Shown: positions 45,832-55,085 of the stretch, piece by piece
How the letters are laid out: every line of letters begins with the position of its first letter
Numbering within the stretch: the stretch's first letter is position 1
Assembly (NCBI GenBank): GCA_901538445.1
Contig: LR594584.1
Coordinates: 4,557,006-4,621,005 of the forward strand
Direction of reading: 5' to 3'
Source of the DNA: Gemmataceae bacterium
GTDB lineage: Bacteria > Planctomycetota > Planctomycetia > Gemmatales > Gemmataceae
Length of the DNA stretch: 64,000 nt
The notes under the pieces: model-generated
What the model was told of the DNA's origin: nothing
Databases searched by the model: none
Seen by the model: the letters and a program-made list of their open reading frames with translations, nothing else
Translations under genes and position numbers: made by a program

Positions 45832-48800
45832 TCACTCCTTCGCGGAGTCCCAGACGGCGAGCTGCGGGCCGGTGGTGACGAGGAGCCGGCCGTTGGCCGA
45901 GAACTCGACAACGGACACCGGCCCCGATTGGCGGCGGAGCCCGACCAGTTCCAGGCCGGTGCGGACCTCCCACATCTTCACCTCGCCCGTCGCGCCGCCG
46001 CTCACGAGGGTCCGCCCGTCCGGGGCCACGCCCAGCCCGGTGACCGCGCCGACGTGCCCGTGCAGGGTGAGTTCCTCGCGGCCGTCGAACAGGTTCCACA
46101 CGCGGACCACGCCGGAGCGGCCGGACACCGCGAGCCGGCCGCCGCCCGGGAACAGCGCGAACACGGTCGCCGGGTCGGCCGGGAGCCGCACCAGGGGCTT
46201 CGGGTCGCCGACCCCCCACGCGCCGACGTGCCCCCCGGCCGCGGCCGCGACGACCACCGGCCCCTCGCCCGAGACGGCGACCCTGCGGACCGGGTGCGGG
46301 CCACCGCAGTCCACCGTGCCGAGCGCCTCGCCCGTTGCGACGGCCCACACCGAGACCCGGCCCCGGTCGTCGCCCACGGCGAGCGTCGCGCCGTCCGGGG
46401 AGAGGTCCACGGCCGTCGCGGCGGCCCCGTCGGGCGGGGCGAACCGCGCCCGCACCCGGGCGGCGTTCGGCTCGCGGACGACGGCGGCCCGGTCCCGCAG
46501 TTCGACGGCCAGCGTCGTGCCGTCGGCCCCGCCGTCCCGGACCACCCGCAGCGCGGCGAACTTGCCGGGCACGGCCAGTTCGTCCTTGGTCCCGAACTGC
46601 AGCATGAGCGAGTCGGCGTCGAGGGCGTTGAACCACGCCCCGTCCGGGTGGGCGGCGACGGCGGTGACCGGGGCGACGGTCGCGGCGGTGCGGTCGCGGA
46701 CGTCGGCGGGGAGCTCCCACGACCGGATGATCCCGTCGTCGCCCGCGGTGAACAGCGTCTTGCGGTCGCGGGTGGCGGCCCCGGCGCGGGTGTCGCCGGT
46801 GTCGCCGGTGTTCAACTCGGCCCACCGCCCGGACCGGAGCAGCACCCACCCGGCCCCGTCGCCGGCGGCGAACCCCTGGGGGACCGCGGCGAGCCACTCG
46901 CTCGGCCCGCGGGTGCGGACCGCCCACGGGTCGGCGACGGCCATCAGCACGCTGGTGCGGCCGGCGGCGGCGTACTGGCGGCCGCCGAGGCCGAACAGGG
47001 CGGCGACGCGGCCGGTCGCGGCCCCCTCGCCGTCCTCGGGCTTGAGGTCCGCAGTGAGCCGCCGCACCTTCCCGCCGGTGGTGCCGACCAGGACCGCGCC
47101 GCCGGTCTCGCACACGGCGACGGCGGTGACCGGGTCGGCCTGGTCGAGCTGCACGGCCCGGTCCCTCGCGGCGTCGGCGAGGTCCAGGCGGAGCACCCGG
47201 CCCCGGCCCGTGCCGGCGACCGCTACAGTGCCGTCGGCGGTCACGGCGAGGCAGGTGACGTGCCGGCCCAGCGAGCGGCGGGGGGCCGCCGAGGGGCGGA
47301 GGCCGCCGGCCGGGTCCACGTCCCAGCACAGGCCGGTGTCGTCCCCCTTCGCCGCCCCGACCGTCAGGAGCCGGGCGTCCTTGAGCGCGAACGCGAGGTG
47401 CGTCACCGGGCCGCCGTGGGCCGGGACGGAACCGAGCGGGTCGCCGGTGCCGCGGTCCCACAGGGCGACGGTGCCGTCGGCGTGGCCGCTGGCGAGCCGC
47501 GCGCCGTCGGCCGACACGGCCAGCGCCGTGACCGCCCCGGCCGGGCACACGATCATGAGCCGCTCGGCCGCGACGAGCCGGGACAGGTACGCGAACGTGA
47601 AGTCCGTCCCCTGGCCCCCGAGCTGGGCCACCCGCCAGGCGGTGTCGAGGTGCTCCTCGGCGGCCCTGCGGTCCCCGGACCGCCACGCGAGGAACGCGGA
47701 CCGCAGCGCCCGGGCGTACTCCCGGTGCTGGTCCCCGCGGGTCCGCTGCTCCAGCTGGTGGATGTCGCGGGCGCGGGCGTCCTGGAGCTTCTTCGTCTGG
47801 ACCAGGCTCATCGACCCGACGGCGAGCAGGATCGTGGCGATGGTGGTGACGGTGACCAGGGCGACGGTCTGGTCGTTGCGGCGGAGCCACCGGGCGGCCC
47901 GGCCGGCCCACTTCAGCGGCCGGGCCAGGGTCGGCTTGTCGTCGAGGAACCGCCGCAGGTCGTCGGACAGGTCGATGGCCGTGCGGTACCGCCGCGCCGG
48001 CAGCCGGTGCATGGCCTTCAGGCAGATGGCCTCCAGGTCGCGGGGCACGTCCTTGCGGAGGTGCCGGGGCTGGACCAGCTTCCCGTCGATCGACTGCCGG
48101 AGCACCTCGACGTCGGTCTCGCCCTCGTAGGGGGCGCGGCCGGTGATGAGCTCGTACAGAATCACGCCCAGGGCGTACACGTCGGCGGCCGGGCCGATGT
48201 CGTCGTGCCGGGCCTGGGCCTGCTCGGGGGCCATGTACTTCGGCGTGCCGAGGATCTGGCGGGTGGTGGTCTCCGACGGGCCGCCCCGCTCCAGCAGCTT
48301 CGCGAGGCCGAAGTCCACGATCCGGGGCACGAACTGCTCGCCCCGCAGGTTCACCGACCCGGCCGGCGGCTCCTGCTCGATCGGGTCCTCCTTGGTGGAC
48401 TGGAGGATCACGTTGTTGGGCTTCAGGTCGCGGTGCAGCACCCCGCGGTCGTGCGCGTGCTGGACCGCCTCGGCGATGGTCGCGATGAGCCGGGCCGCCT
48501 GCCGCACCGGCACCGGGAACGCCTGCCGGTCGAGCCACTCGCTGAGCGTCTGCCCCGGGCAGAACGCGGTCGCGATGTAGCAGATCGGGCCGATCTCGCC
48601 GGACTCGTACACCGGGACCAGGTTCGGGTGGTCGAACTCGGCGGCCGCGAGCGCCTCGCGGACCAGCCGGCGGCGGGCGTCCTGGCTCAGCAGCATCTCG
48701 GGCCGGGGCACCTTCAGGGCGACCTCGCGCTCGAGCTTCGGGTCGTAGGCCAGGAACACGATCCCGCACCCGCCCTTGCCGAGCTGCCGCCGCAGCTCGA

Positions 48801-49080
48801 ACCGGCCCACCCGGTGCGGGCCGCCGGCGAGCCGGAACCGCCCGGACCGCGGGGACTGGACGACCGGGATCTGCGTCGGGTCGTGGAAGAAGTCGTCGAG
48901 GGCGACCGTGGACTGGGCCCCGGGCAGCTCGGCCGCGGCCCGCTCGACCTGCTTGAGTTCGGCCGTCGGGACGCCGATGGTCGGGGCCTTCTCGTCCGCG
49001 CCGTCGATATTCTGGTCGTAGGCCGCGAGCAGCCGCGCCAGGTTCTCGTCCATCACGTACGAGTCGGCTGGGTCGTTCAT
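45832..49080 (-). CDS. Ser/Thr protein kinase with membrane helix and WD40 repeat region
   Basis: 1082 residues. Kinase domain about 95-360: LGKGGCGIVFLAYDP, VALKVPRP, VLHRDLKPNN, IVDFGLAKL, MAPEQ, complete. A membrane helix at about 387-408 (VALVTVTTIATILLAVGSMS) separates it from about 600 residues of WD40 repeats (for example TALAVSADGARLASGHADGT, GRVSVWAVATGEAL, GVVRVWNLFDGRE), which would lie outside the cytoplasm. This kinase-helix-propeller layout is characteristic of planctomycetes. The ligand is unknown. Starts at ATG 49080. Confidence 0.92.
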   Translation of the reverse strand: MNDPADSYVMDENLARLLAAYDQNIDGADEKAPTIGVPTAELKQVERAAAELPGAQSTVALDDFFHDPTQIPVVQSPRSGRFRLAGGPHRVGRFELRRQLGKGGCGIVFLAYDPKLEREVALKVPRPEMLLSQDARRRLVREALAAAEFDHPNLVPVYESGEIGPICYIATAFCPGQTLSEWLDRQAFPVPVRQAARLIATIAEAVQHAHDRGVLHRDLKPNNVILQSTKEDPIEQEPPAGSVNLRGEQFVPRIVDFGLAKLLERGGPSETTTRQILGTPKYMAPEQAQARHDDIGPAADVYALGVILYELITGRAPYEGETDVEVLRQSIDGKLVQPRHLRKDVPRDLEAICLKAMHRLPARRYRTAIDLSDDLRRFLDDKPTLARPLKWAGRAARWLRRNDQTVALVTVTTIATILLAVGSMSLVQTKKLQDARARDIHQLEQRTRGDQHREYARALRSAFLAWRSGDRRAAEEHLDTAWRVAQLGGQGTDFTFAYLSRLVAAERLMIVCPAGAVTALAVSADGARLASGHADGTVALWDRGTGDPLGSVPAHGGPVTHLAFALKDARLLTVGAAKGDDTGLCWDVDPAGGLRPSAAPRRSLGRHVTCLAVTADGTVAVAGTGRGRVLRLDLADAARDRAVQLDQADPVTAVAVCETGGAVLVGTTGGKVRRLTADLKPEDGEGAATGRVAALFGLGGRQYAAAGRTSVLMAVADPWAVRTRGPSEWLAAVPQGFAAGDGAGWVLLRSGRWAELNTGDTGDTRAGAATRDRKTLFTAGDDGIIRSWELPADVRDRTAATVAPVTAVAAHPDGAWFNALDADSLMLQFGTKDELAVPGKFAALRVVRDGGADGTTLAVELRDRAAVVREPNAARVRARFAPPDGAAATAVDLSPDGATLAVGDDRGRVSVWAVATGEALGTVDCGGPHPVRRVAVSGEGPVVVAAAAGGHVGAWGVGDPKPLVRLPADPATVFALFPGGGRLAVSGRSGVVRVWNLFDGREELTLHGHVGAVTGLGVAPDGRTLVSGGATGEVKMWEVRTGLELVGLRRQSGPVSVVEFSANGRLLVTTGPQLAVWDSAKE

Positions 49081-49241
49081 CCGTTCCGCTAAGCCCGGTG
49101 ACGTGAGACTCGGTCGGGAGCGCCCAGAAACAAGTCTAGCACGGCCCCCGGCCCCACAGAACCCGCAAAAGCTGAAAACCCCGCCGGTTGGGTCTGGTAT
49201 TCTGATCCGTGCGCCCGCACGCCCGCGTCCGAGGATCCGCC

Positions 49242-50246
49242 GTGAAAGTGCTCGTCGTCCCGTCCGGGTTCGGCCTCGACAACCTCGCGTTCCAGGACCG
49301 GCCCGACCCGGCCCCCGGCCCGGGGCAGGTGCTCGTGCGGGTCCGGGCCGCGTCGCTGAACTACCGCGACCTGATGATCGCGAGGGGCGTGTACAACCCC
49401 AGGATGAAGACGCCGCGCGTGCTCGGGTCCGACGGGGCCGGGGAAGTGGTCGCGGTCGGCCCCGGCGTGACGCGGTTCGCGGTCGGCGACCGGGTGATCG
49501 GGTGCTTCATGCAGGGGTGGGTGACCGGGCCGATCTCCGACGCGGCCGCGAGGACCACGCTCGGCTGCGACCTCGACGGGACGCTGGCCGAGCTGGTCGC
49601 GTTCTCCGAGGACGGGCTCGTGTCGGTCCCGGGGTCGCTGACGTTCGAGGAGGCCGCCACGCTGCCGTGCGCGGCGGTCACGGCGTGGCACGCGCTGACC
49701 GGGGCCGGGTGCGGCCCGGGGAAGACGGTGCTGCTCCAGGGGACGGGCGGCGTCTCGATCTTCGCGCTCCAGTTCGCACGGGCAATGGGGGCGCGGGTGC
49801 TCATCACGTCCGGGAGCGATGAGAAGCTGAAGCGCGCGATCGAAATGGGCGCGTCGGCCGGCACGAACTACCGCACCAACCCCGCGTGGGACAAGTGGGC
49901 GCGCGAGCAGACCGACGGCGTCGGGGCCGACATCGTGATCGAGGTCGGCGGGGCCGGCACGCTGGAGACCTCGGTGAAGGCGGTGCGGCTCGGCGGCCAC
50001 GTCGCGCTGATCGGGGTGCTGTCCGGGGCCGGCACGTTCAACCCGCTCCCGGTGCTGATGAAGGCGGTGCGGGTGCAGGGGGTGTTCGTGGGCTCGCGGG
50101 CCATGTTCGAGGACATGAACCGGCTGATCGCCGGCGAGGGCGTGCGGCCGGTGATCGACCGCGTGTTCCCGTTCGCCGACGCCCCCACCGCGCTCCGCCA
50201 CCTCGAGAGCGGCTCGCACTTCGGCAAGGTCGTCGTGGCGGTGTGA
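49242..50246 (+). CDS. NAD(P)-dependent MDR-family oxidoreductase (quinone reductase/alcohol dehydrogenase-like)
   Basis: 334 residues. GroES-like N-terminal half (GQVLVRVRAASLNYRDLMIA, GSDGAGEVVAVGPGV) and a Rossmann half (LLQGTGGVSIFALQFARAMG, then ADIVIEVGGAGTLE). Catalytic zinc ligands of classical ADHs are not evident, placing it nearer the zinc-free quinone reductases. GTG start before KVLVVPSGFG. The C-terminus is SGSHFGKVVVAV; a second copy of this end is found at 51334. The next gene starts 17 bp downstream, so they are probably co-transcribed. Confidence 0.88.
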   Translation: MKVLVVPSGFGLDNLAFQDRPDPAPGPGQVLVRVRAASLNYRDLMIARGVYNPRMKTPRVLGSDGAGEVVAVGPGVTRFAVGDRVIGCFMQGWVTGPISDAAARTTLGCDLDGTLAELVAFSEDGLVSVPGSLTFEEAATLPCAAVTAWHALTGAGCGPGKTVLLQGTGGVSIFALQFARAMGARVLITSGSDEKLKRAIEMGASAGTNYRTNPAWDKWAREQTDGVGADIVIEVGGAGTLETSVKAVRLGGHVALIGVLSGAGTFNPLPVLMKAVRVQGVFVGSRAMFEDMNRLIAGEGVRPVIDRVFPFADAPTALRHLESGSHFGKVVVAV

Positions 50247-50263
50247 GCCGCGGGAGAGTTGCC

Positions 50264-50998
50264 ATGCACTGGATCGAGTCGCCCCGGCGGGACGAGATCG
50301 CGGCGTTCGCCGAGGGCCGGGACCGCGTCGCGCGCATCAAGCACCCCGACCCGCGGAGCGCGCCGGGGTTCCCGTGGCCGGACCACGAACTCGTCGCCGG
50401 GGCCGGCGACGCGCTCGAAGACTGCCTCGCCGAACTCTGGCGCAAGCTCCTCACCGACGGCCGCGAGCTCCTCGACCGCTTCCCCTGGGGGGTGCCGGTC
50501 GAGGAGGGCGGGTACGACTGGTCACGGTTCGACCCGCACGTCGAGCGCGGCGACCCCGATGGCGGCCTGGTCGGGAGCGTCGCCATCCGCGGCACGAAGC
50601 TCACGTTCCCCGGCATCGTCGATCCGCCCGTGGCAGAAGACGAATCGACCGACGACATGGAACGCAACATCCTCGTCGTGGAACTGGGGGTGTACGCGGC
50701 CGTGCGGAACGCGGTTCGCCGGCCCGACGTCTGGCCGCTGTTTCGGGAACTCGCCGCCGTGCGGCCGCTCACGGCCCGCGGGTCGGTCCGCGACGGGTTC
50801 GTCGATCTCCGACTCGGCGAACCGGCGATGGGACCGCTCCCCGCTTACGACCAGGGGCTTCTCGACGCCCACCCGAACCCGCAGGAACTGATGTCGCCGC
50901 TGTGCCGGCCGCTCGTTCCGGGTGCGGTGCCGTACAACGTGGTACGGGGGTCGGGCCAACCGCCGGGGGAGCCCCCGGCGACCGCGAACGGCCTATGA
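50264..50998 (+). CDS. Hypothetical protein, 244 aa
   Basis: No recognised family. Mixed alpha/beta composition, no signal or membrane helix; moderately acidic (VEEGGYDWSRFDPHVERGDP, VAEDESTDDMER). GGGAG about 8 bp before the ATG. Follows the MDR oxidoreductase by 17 bp, suggesting one operon, which is the only hint of role. Confidence 0.65.
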   Translation: MHWIESPRRDEIAAFAEGRDRVARIKHPDPRSAPGFPWPDHELVAGAGDALEDCLAELWRKLLTDGRELLDRFPWGVPVEEGGYDWSRFDPHVERGDPDGGLVGSVAIRGTKLTFPGIVDPPVAEDESTDDMERNILVVELGVYAAVRNAVRRPDVWPLFRELAAVRPLTARGSVRDGFVDLRLGEPAMGPLPAYDQGLLDAHPNPQELMSPLCRPLVPGAVPYNVVRGSGQPPGEPPATANGL

Positions 50999-51076
50999 AG
51001 CTCGACGTGTGAATCCGGCGGCCGCCGCGGGCGTCTGTACCGCGGTGGCCCCGCGACGAAACCTTGAGGGCGATGC

Positions 51077-51361
51077 ATGAACGAGCGACTGTTGATGGAG
51101 GAGTGGTACGCGACGCGGCGGCGGGCGCTCCAGATGTTCCCCGTTGCGCTGGTGCTGTTCGTTGCGGTCTGTGCGGTGGTCTACCTGGAAGACCTGTACC
51201 GGTCCGAGTTCGGGTTCCTCGTCGGCGCGCTGGTCGGGATGCACGCCTACTGGGCGGCCCTGGAGGCGCTGACCGTGATCCAGGTCGGGCGTCTCCTCCG
51301 GCGGGCCGGCGGGGCGGGGGCCGGCGCGAACGCGGCTCGCACTTCGGCAAGCTCGTCGTGA
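51077..51361 (+). CDS. Small membrane protein, unknown
   Basis: 94 residues with two helices (about 20-38 and 46-68, MFPVALVLFVAVCAVVYLED and FGFLVGALVGMHAYWAALEA). The Ala/Ser-rich C-terminus runs into sequence duplicated from the 3' end of the MDR oxidoreductase gene, in another frame, so the natural C-terminus may have been replaced. ATG 51077 is used; an ATG at 51073 is in another frame. Confidence 0.55.
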   Translation: MNERLLMEEWYATRRRALQMFPVALVLFVAVCAVVYLEDLYRSEFGFLVGALVGMHAYWAALEALTVIQVGRLLRRAGGAGAGANAARTSASSS

Positions 51362-51369
51362 GTACGTGA
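51334..51369 (+). pseudogene. Remnant of a duplicated MDR oxidoreductase 3' end
   Basis: GGCTCGCACTTCGGCAAGCT and the next bases repeat 50211-50237 over 27 bp with one mismatch. In the original gene's frame they read GSHFGKLVV and then ST and a stop, against GSHFGKVVVAV and stop in the intact gene. Confidence 0.65.
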
Positions 51370-51436
51370 TGCCTGATCGTGCGGAATAGTACCTGTCGCC
51401 GGCCTCACAGAGTACGGTTCGTGCGGGGGGTGCGGC

Positions 51437-52105
51437 GTGATTGCGGTCGAGGGGCTGAGCATCCGGCACGGCGCGTTCGCCCTCGATGGCGTCTCGTTCG
51501 TCGTTCCCGCCGGCGCTTACGCCGTGCTGATGGGCGCGACCGGCAGCGGCAAGACGTCGCTCCTCGAAGCGATCGCCGGGCTGCGCCGGACCATCGCCGG
51601 GCGCGTTGCGCTTGCCGGCCGAGACGTCACCGCACTCCCCCCCGCGGGCCGCAACGTGGGCTACGTCCCGCAGGACGCGGTGCTGTTCAAGACGATGACG
51701 GTGCGCGAGAACATCGGCTTCTCGCTCGCCGTTCGCGGCGTCGGGAGGGCCGAGGTCGAGGCCCGCGTGAACGAGTTGGCCGGCCCGCTCGGGCTCGCGG
51801 ACCTGCTCGACCGCCGCGCAACCGGGCTCAGCGGCGGCGAGGCGCAGCGGGTGGCGCTGGGCCGGGCGCTGGCGTTCCGCCCGCCGGTGCTGCTGCTGGA
51901 CGAACCGCTCAACGCCGTGGACGACGCGACCCGCGACCGTATCGTTTCGCTGCTGCGGGACGTTCGGGCGGCGCGTGCGACGACGGTGCTGCACGTCACG
52001 CACAGCCGCGACGAGGCGGCGCTACTCGGGGAGGTACTGCTGCGGCTCGACGGGGGCCGCGTGATTGACGTGTCCGTCGAGCCGCGACCGCACGGGAGCG
52101 GGTGA
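51437..52105 (+). CDS. ABC transporter ATPase, ModC/PotA-like, solitary
   Basis: 222 residues. Walker A GATGSGKTS, Q-loop VPQDAVLF, signature LSGGEAQR, Walker B VLLLDEP, H-loop HVTHSRDE, all intact. Resembles molybdate/sulfate/polyamine importer ATPases but stops before the regulatory TOBE/MOP domain of those proteins. No permease or binding protein is adjacent. GTG start. A half copy of the family B palindrome (GCCGGCCTCACAGAG, about 51398) lies just upstream. Confidence 0.88.
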   Translation: MIAVEGLSIRHGAFALDGVSFVVPAGAYAVLMGATGSGKTSLLEAIAGLRRTIAGRVALAGRDVTALPPAGRNVGYVPQDAVLFKTMTVRENIGFSLAVRGVGRAEVEARVNELAGPLGLADLLDRRATGLSGGEAQRVALGRALAFRPPVLLLDEPLNAVDDATRDRIVSLLRDVRAARATTVLHVTHSRDEAALLGEVLLRLDGGRVIDVSVEPRPHGSG

Positions 52106-52192
52106 GCGCGGGCCGCGCCCTTGCGGTCGCGGCTCGACGGGGTTCGCGCGCCGAACCGTGCTTCTACCGGATCGCGGTGGTTCGCATCTCTT

Positions 52193-52263
52193 CTGTAGCC
52201 GGCCTCTGTGAGGCCGGGCCTCTGCAAGTCCCCAGGCACCGGCCTCACAGAGGCCGGCTACAG
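52193..52263. repeat. Family B palindrome B3, compound
   Basis: CTGTAGCCGGCCTCTGTGAG... at the left and its complement ending ...GGCCGGCTACAG at the right, with a second partial unit in the middle. 24 bp after the transaldolase stop (minus strand). The gap 52106-52192 shows nothing else. Confidence 0.85.
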
Positions 52264-52286
52264 TGAGCGATCAACAAGACCTGGGA

Positions 52287-53333
52287 TTACTTCATCGCGG
52301 CGCGCTTCTGGGCGATGGTCTTCAGCAGCGCGTGCTGCGGGTCGGCGAACTTCGAGAGCCCCTCGCTCATCAGGGTCTCTTCGAGCTTCTTCATGTCGAC
52401 CTTCTTGGCGATGTCGTCCAGCACCTCCTTCGGGGGGAGCTGGTCGATCTGCTTGGTGAAGGTCTGGCCACTGGCCTGGACGGCCTTGTTCGTGCCGGGC
52501 GGGTTGGTCTCGATGTCGCTGCCGGCGAACGCCGCGACGTACTTCCAGGCCGCGTCGGTCGGCTTCTTGGTGCCGGTGCTGGCGAAGATCATCTCCTGCT
52601 GGAGCTTGGTGCCCTTGCCGGCCCAGAACTCGTTGTTCAGCTTCCAGATGTGCTTGGCGTTCACGATGCCGACCTGCCCCTGTGCGGCCGGGATCAGGTC
52701 CGGGCAGTGCTTCTCGGTGTACACGTCGAGCCGGCTCACGAAGATGCTGTACACGGTCTTCACCGAGTTCAGGTTCGGGAGCCGCTGCATCCCCTTCCAC
52801 GTGGCGGCGATCGCCTCCTTGTACTGCCGCTCGCTGAAGATCAGCGTGATGTTCAGGTTCACCCCGGCGGCGACGAGCTCCTCGAGCGCGCCGAGGCCGC
52901 CCGGGGTGGCCGGCACCTTGATGAGCCGGTTCGTGTGGCCGGCCGACCACTTCTTGCCCAGCTCGATGTACAGCTTGGTCCGCTCGGCGACGGGCAGGTT
53001 GCGGGCGTTGTCCTCGATGAGCGGGTCGAGTTCGAAGCTGACCCAGCCGTCGTTGCACCCGGTCTCCTTCGACACGTCGGCGAACACGTCCTGGGCCTGC
53101 TTCACGAGCTTGTCGGTCATGGCCCAGGCGATGGCCGAGTCGTCGTGCCCGGCCTTCATGAGGGCCAGGATGTCGTCGTCGAACCGGCCGGTCATGAGCA
53201 GGTCGGAGATGATGATCGGGTTGGAGGTCGCGCCGGTGGCCCCGTTGGCCCGGTTGGTGGCGATCTCGACGGGGTCCACGGAGTCGAGCCACAGCTTGGT
53301 GCCGGTCGCGACGAGGGACTGCAACGGGGTCAT
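52287..53333 (-). CDS. tal: Transaldolase
   Basis: Transfers dihydroxyacetone units between sugar phosphates in the non-oxidative pentose phosphate pathway. Early block LWLDSVDP then [10 protein letters not shown], the Schiff-base lysine in [15 protein letters not shown], and [11 protein letters not shown]. At 348 residues it is the longer bacterial type rather than the short fructose-6-phosphate aldolase-like form. Start ATG 53333 before [10 protein letters not shown]. Confidence 0.93.
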   Translation of the reverse strand: MTPLQSLVATGTKLWLDSVDPVEIATNRANGATGATSNPIIISDLLMTGRFDDDILALMKAGHDDSAIAWAMTDKLVKQAQDVFADVSKETGCNDGWVSFELDPLIEDNARNLPVAERTKLYIELGKKWSAGHTNRLIKVPATPGGLGALEELVAAGVNLNITLIFSERQYKEAIAATWKGMQRLPNLNSVKTVYSIFVSRLDVYTEKHCPDLIPAAQGQVGIVNAKHIWKLNNEFWAGKGTKLQQEMIFASTGTKKPTDAAWKYVAAFAGSDIETNPPGTNKAVQASGQTFTKQIDQLPPKEVLDDIAKKVDMKKLEETLMSEGLSKFADPQHALLKTIAQKRAAMK

Positions 53334-53416
53334 GGCGGGTGCCTCAGTGTGAAAGGGGTTCGCAGGGTCAATGATACGGGGTCGCCGCCGCCCCGGGTGC
53401 AAAGAAGAGAAGAGTA

Positions 53417-53590
53417 TTTATCCGCAGATTACACCGATGGACGCAGATGAGATGACAGAGAACCGGGGAAGACAATCGGGCTCGGGCACGGGCACGCACG
53501 CGGGCACGGAGGAAAACCCGAGGCCGGCGGCCGTTCCCGCGTCCTCCCGTCTTCCTCCGTGCCCGTGCCCCAGCCCGTGCCCATGCCCGC
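53417..53590. repeat. Heptamer/hexamer inverted repeat HR7 with an ATCCGCAGATTACACCGATG segment
   Basis: Left arm GGGCTCGGGCACGGGCACGC...CACGGAGG (about 53478-53513); right arm CCTCCGTGCCCGTGCCCCAG...CCCGC (53554-53590). Units are 6-7 bp. A preceding low-GC tract (53417-53450) reads as the ITPMDADE-like phrase common to dispersed repeats in several phyla. It fills the gap between tal and dus, where no gene is seen. Confidence 0.65.
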
Positions 53591-53639
53591 CGCGGCTTCT
53601 GACCTCCTGCCGCTGCGGATCACCACTCTTCCCGACGCA

Positions 53640-54743
53640 TCACCAGTGCGCGATGGGGCCGGCCGGGACCGGGACGTGCGCCTGCTGCGTGTCCCACTCG
53701 GTCCAGCCCTCGGGGACGCCCTCGGCGAACGGCGCGATGATCTCCTCAAACTCGGTCAGGTTCCGCAGCATCACGAGCCGCTGCTGGGCCTTCTTCGGGA
53801 ACCGCAGCGCCTTCGTGTACCACGTGGCGACCTTGCGGAAGTGGACGCACCCGCGGTCCTCGGTGCCGCGCCATGCGATGAGCCGCCGGAGGTGCAACCG
53901 CATGAAGTCGATGCGCTCGGCATAGGTGCCCCGCGGCCCGGGGTCGCCGGTCCGCACCCAGTTGTCGAGCTGCCGGAAGATCCACGGGTCGGCGAGCGCG
54001 CCGCGGCCGATGGCGACGCCGTGGCAGCCGGTGTCGGCGATCATCTTCGCGGCGTCCGCGACGTTCCGCACGTCGCCGTTGCCGAACACCGGCATCCTGT
54101 CCACCGCCTCGACCACGCGGCGGATGCCCTCGTGGTTCACGCCGCCGGCGAACCCCTGCTCGCGCGTGCGGCCGTGGATGGTGACGGCCGCGACGCCGGC
54201 CTTCTCGAACTCGCGGGCGAAGTGCGGGGCCGAGAGGTGGTCGTCGTCCCACCCGAGCCGCATCTTCACCGTGACCGGCACCGGCACCGCCTCGACCACC
54301 TTGCGGACGAGTTCGACCGTGGCCCCGGTGGTGTCGCACATGAGCGACGACCCGCCGCCGACCGCGACGACCTTGCGGACCGGGCACCCCATGTTGATGT
54401 CGATGCCGTCGGCGATTTCACGCTCGACGAGCCACTTCGCGGCCCCGGCCATCTCGTGCGGCTTGCTGCCGAAGATCTGCACGAACAGGGGCCGTTCGGC
54501 CTCGTCGTAGGCGAGGAGGTCTTGCGTCTTCTTGAGGCACTCGAGGATGGCGCGGGCGTTGATGAGGTCCGAGGTGCAGAGCCCGACGCCGCCGATCTCG
54601 CGGATCGACAGCCGGAACGGCAGGTTCGTGTACCCGGCGAGCGGCGCGAGGTGGAACCGCGACGCGAGTCGGTGTGTCCCGATGGTCAGCGGCTCGCGGT
54701 ACGCAACGGGCGGCGGCGGGATCTCGGCGGTCGCGTTCGTCAT
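53640..54743 (-). CDS. dusB: tRNA-dihydrouridine synthase, DusB-type
   Basis: FMN-dependent reduction of uridines in the tRNA D-loop. TIM barrel with RFHLAPLAGYTNLPFR, VQIFGSKPHEMAGAAKWL, the catalytic Cys in INMGCPVRKVVAVGGGSSL, TVKMRLGWDDDHLSA, and TIHGRTREQGFAG; FGNGDVRN binds the phosphate. 367 residues, normal. The Dus family is certain and the DusB subtype is likely from these motifs. Confidence 0.92.
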   Translation of the reverse strand: MTNATAEIPPPPVAYREPLTIGTHRLASRFHLAPLAGYTNLPFRLSIREIGGVGLCTSDLINARAILECLKKTQDLLAYDEAERPLFVQIFGSKPHEMAGAAKWLVEREIADGIDINMGCPVRKVVAVGGGSSLMCDTTGATVELVRKVVEAVPVPVTVKMRLGWDDDHLSAPHFAREFEKAGVAAVTIHGRTREQGFAGGVNHEGIRRVVEAVDRMPVFGNGDVRNVADAAKMIADTGCHGVAIGRGALADPWIFRQLDNWVRTGDPGPRGTYAERIDFMRLHLRRLIAWRGTEDRGCVHFRKVATWYTKALRFPKKAQQRLVMLRNLTEFEEIIAPFAEGVPEGWTEWDTQQAHVPVPAGPIAHW

Positions 54744-54794
54744 GGGATTACTTTACAACGGGAGCGTGCCGCCGCGTAGGCGAGGCCGGCGACT

Positions 54795-54862
54795 CTGGCG
54801 AGCCGGGAGCGTGAGCGACCGGAGCGACGCCACTCCGGTCGCTCACGCTCCCGGCTCGCCAG
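54795..54862. repeat. Family F palindrome F2
   Basis: Arms CTGGCGAGCCGGGAGCGTGA... (30 bp) and perfect complement around 8 bp. Same sequence as F1 at 27905. It precedes the gene remnant at 54898. Confidence 0.9.
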
Positions 54863-54897
54863 GCACAGTGCAGCAGGTTGAAGCCGAGGAATGGACC

Positions 54898-55002
54898 GTG
54901 ACCGAAGAAGAGTGGGTTCGCGCATCGGACGTAACCCACGACCCGCAGCAGGTCCACGTTCGCGGGTGCTGGGTAGTGGATGGTGTGCTGGGCAAGGAGT
55001 AG
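54898..55002 (+). pseudogene. Deleted copy of the TEAEW...RGCWVVDxVLGKE family
   Basis: 34 codons: VTEEEWVRASD (matches the family N-terminus MTEAEWLACED) fused directly to THDPQQVHVRGCWVVDGVLGKE (matches the C-terminus). About 160 internal residues present in the 27987 gene are missing. It is flanked by the same palindrome as the intact gene. Confidence 0.75.
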
Positions 55003-55085
55003 GTGCGGTTTCCGGTCGCACCCGTCGCGGCGGCGTTCTAAACTTGATCGCACGCTCGTCCGTCCCCGCCCGACCGGAGCCGCCC

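Noticed and set aside
45628-49092. Plus-strand 1154-codon frame opposite the kinase-WD40 gene
   Set aside because: Antisense shadow. Composition is R/G/P/V-rich with no domain, while the minus strand has complete kinase and WD40 motifs.
53371-53925. 184-codon plus-strand frame across HR7 and the 3' end of dus
   Set aside because: Made of repeat sequence (PCPSPCPCP) and antisense to the synthase.
54532-54897. Upstream extension of the remnant at 54898
   Set aside because: It runs antisense through dus and through the F2 palindrome. The family N-terminus VTEEEW marks the start at 54898.
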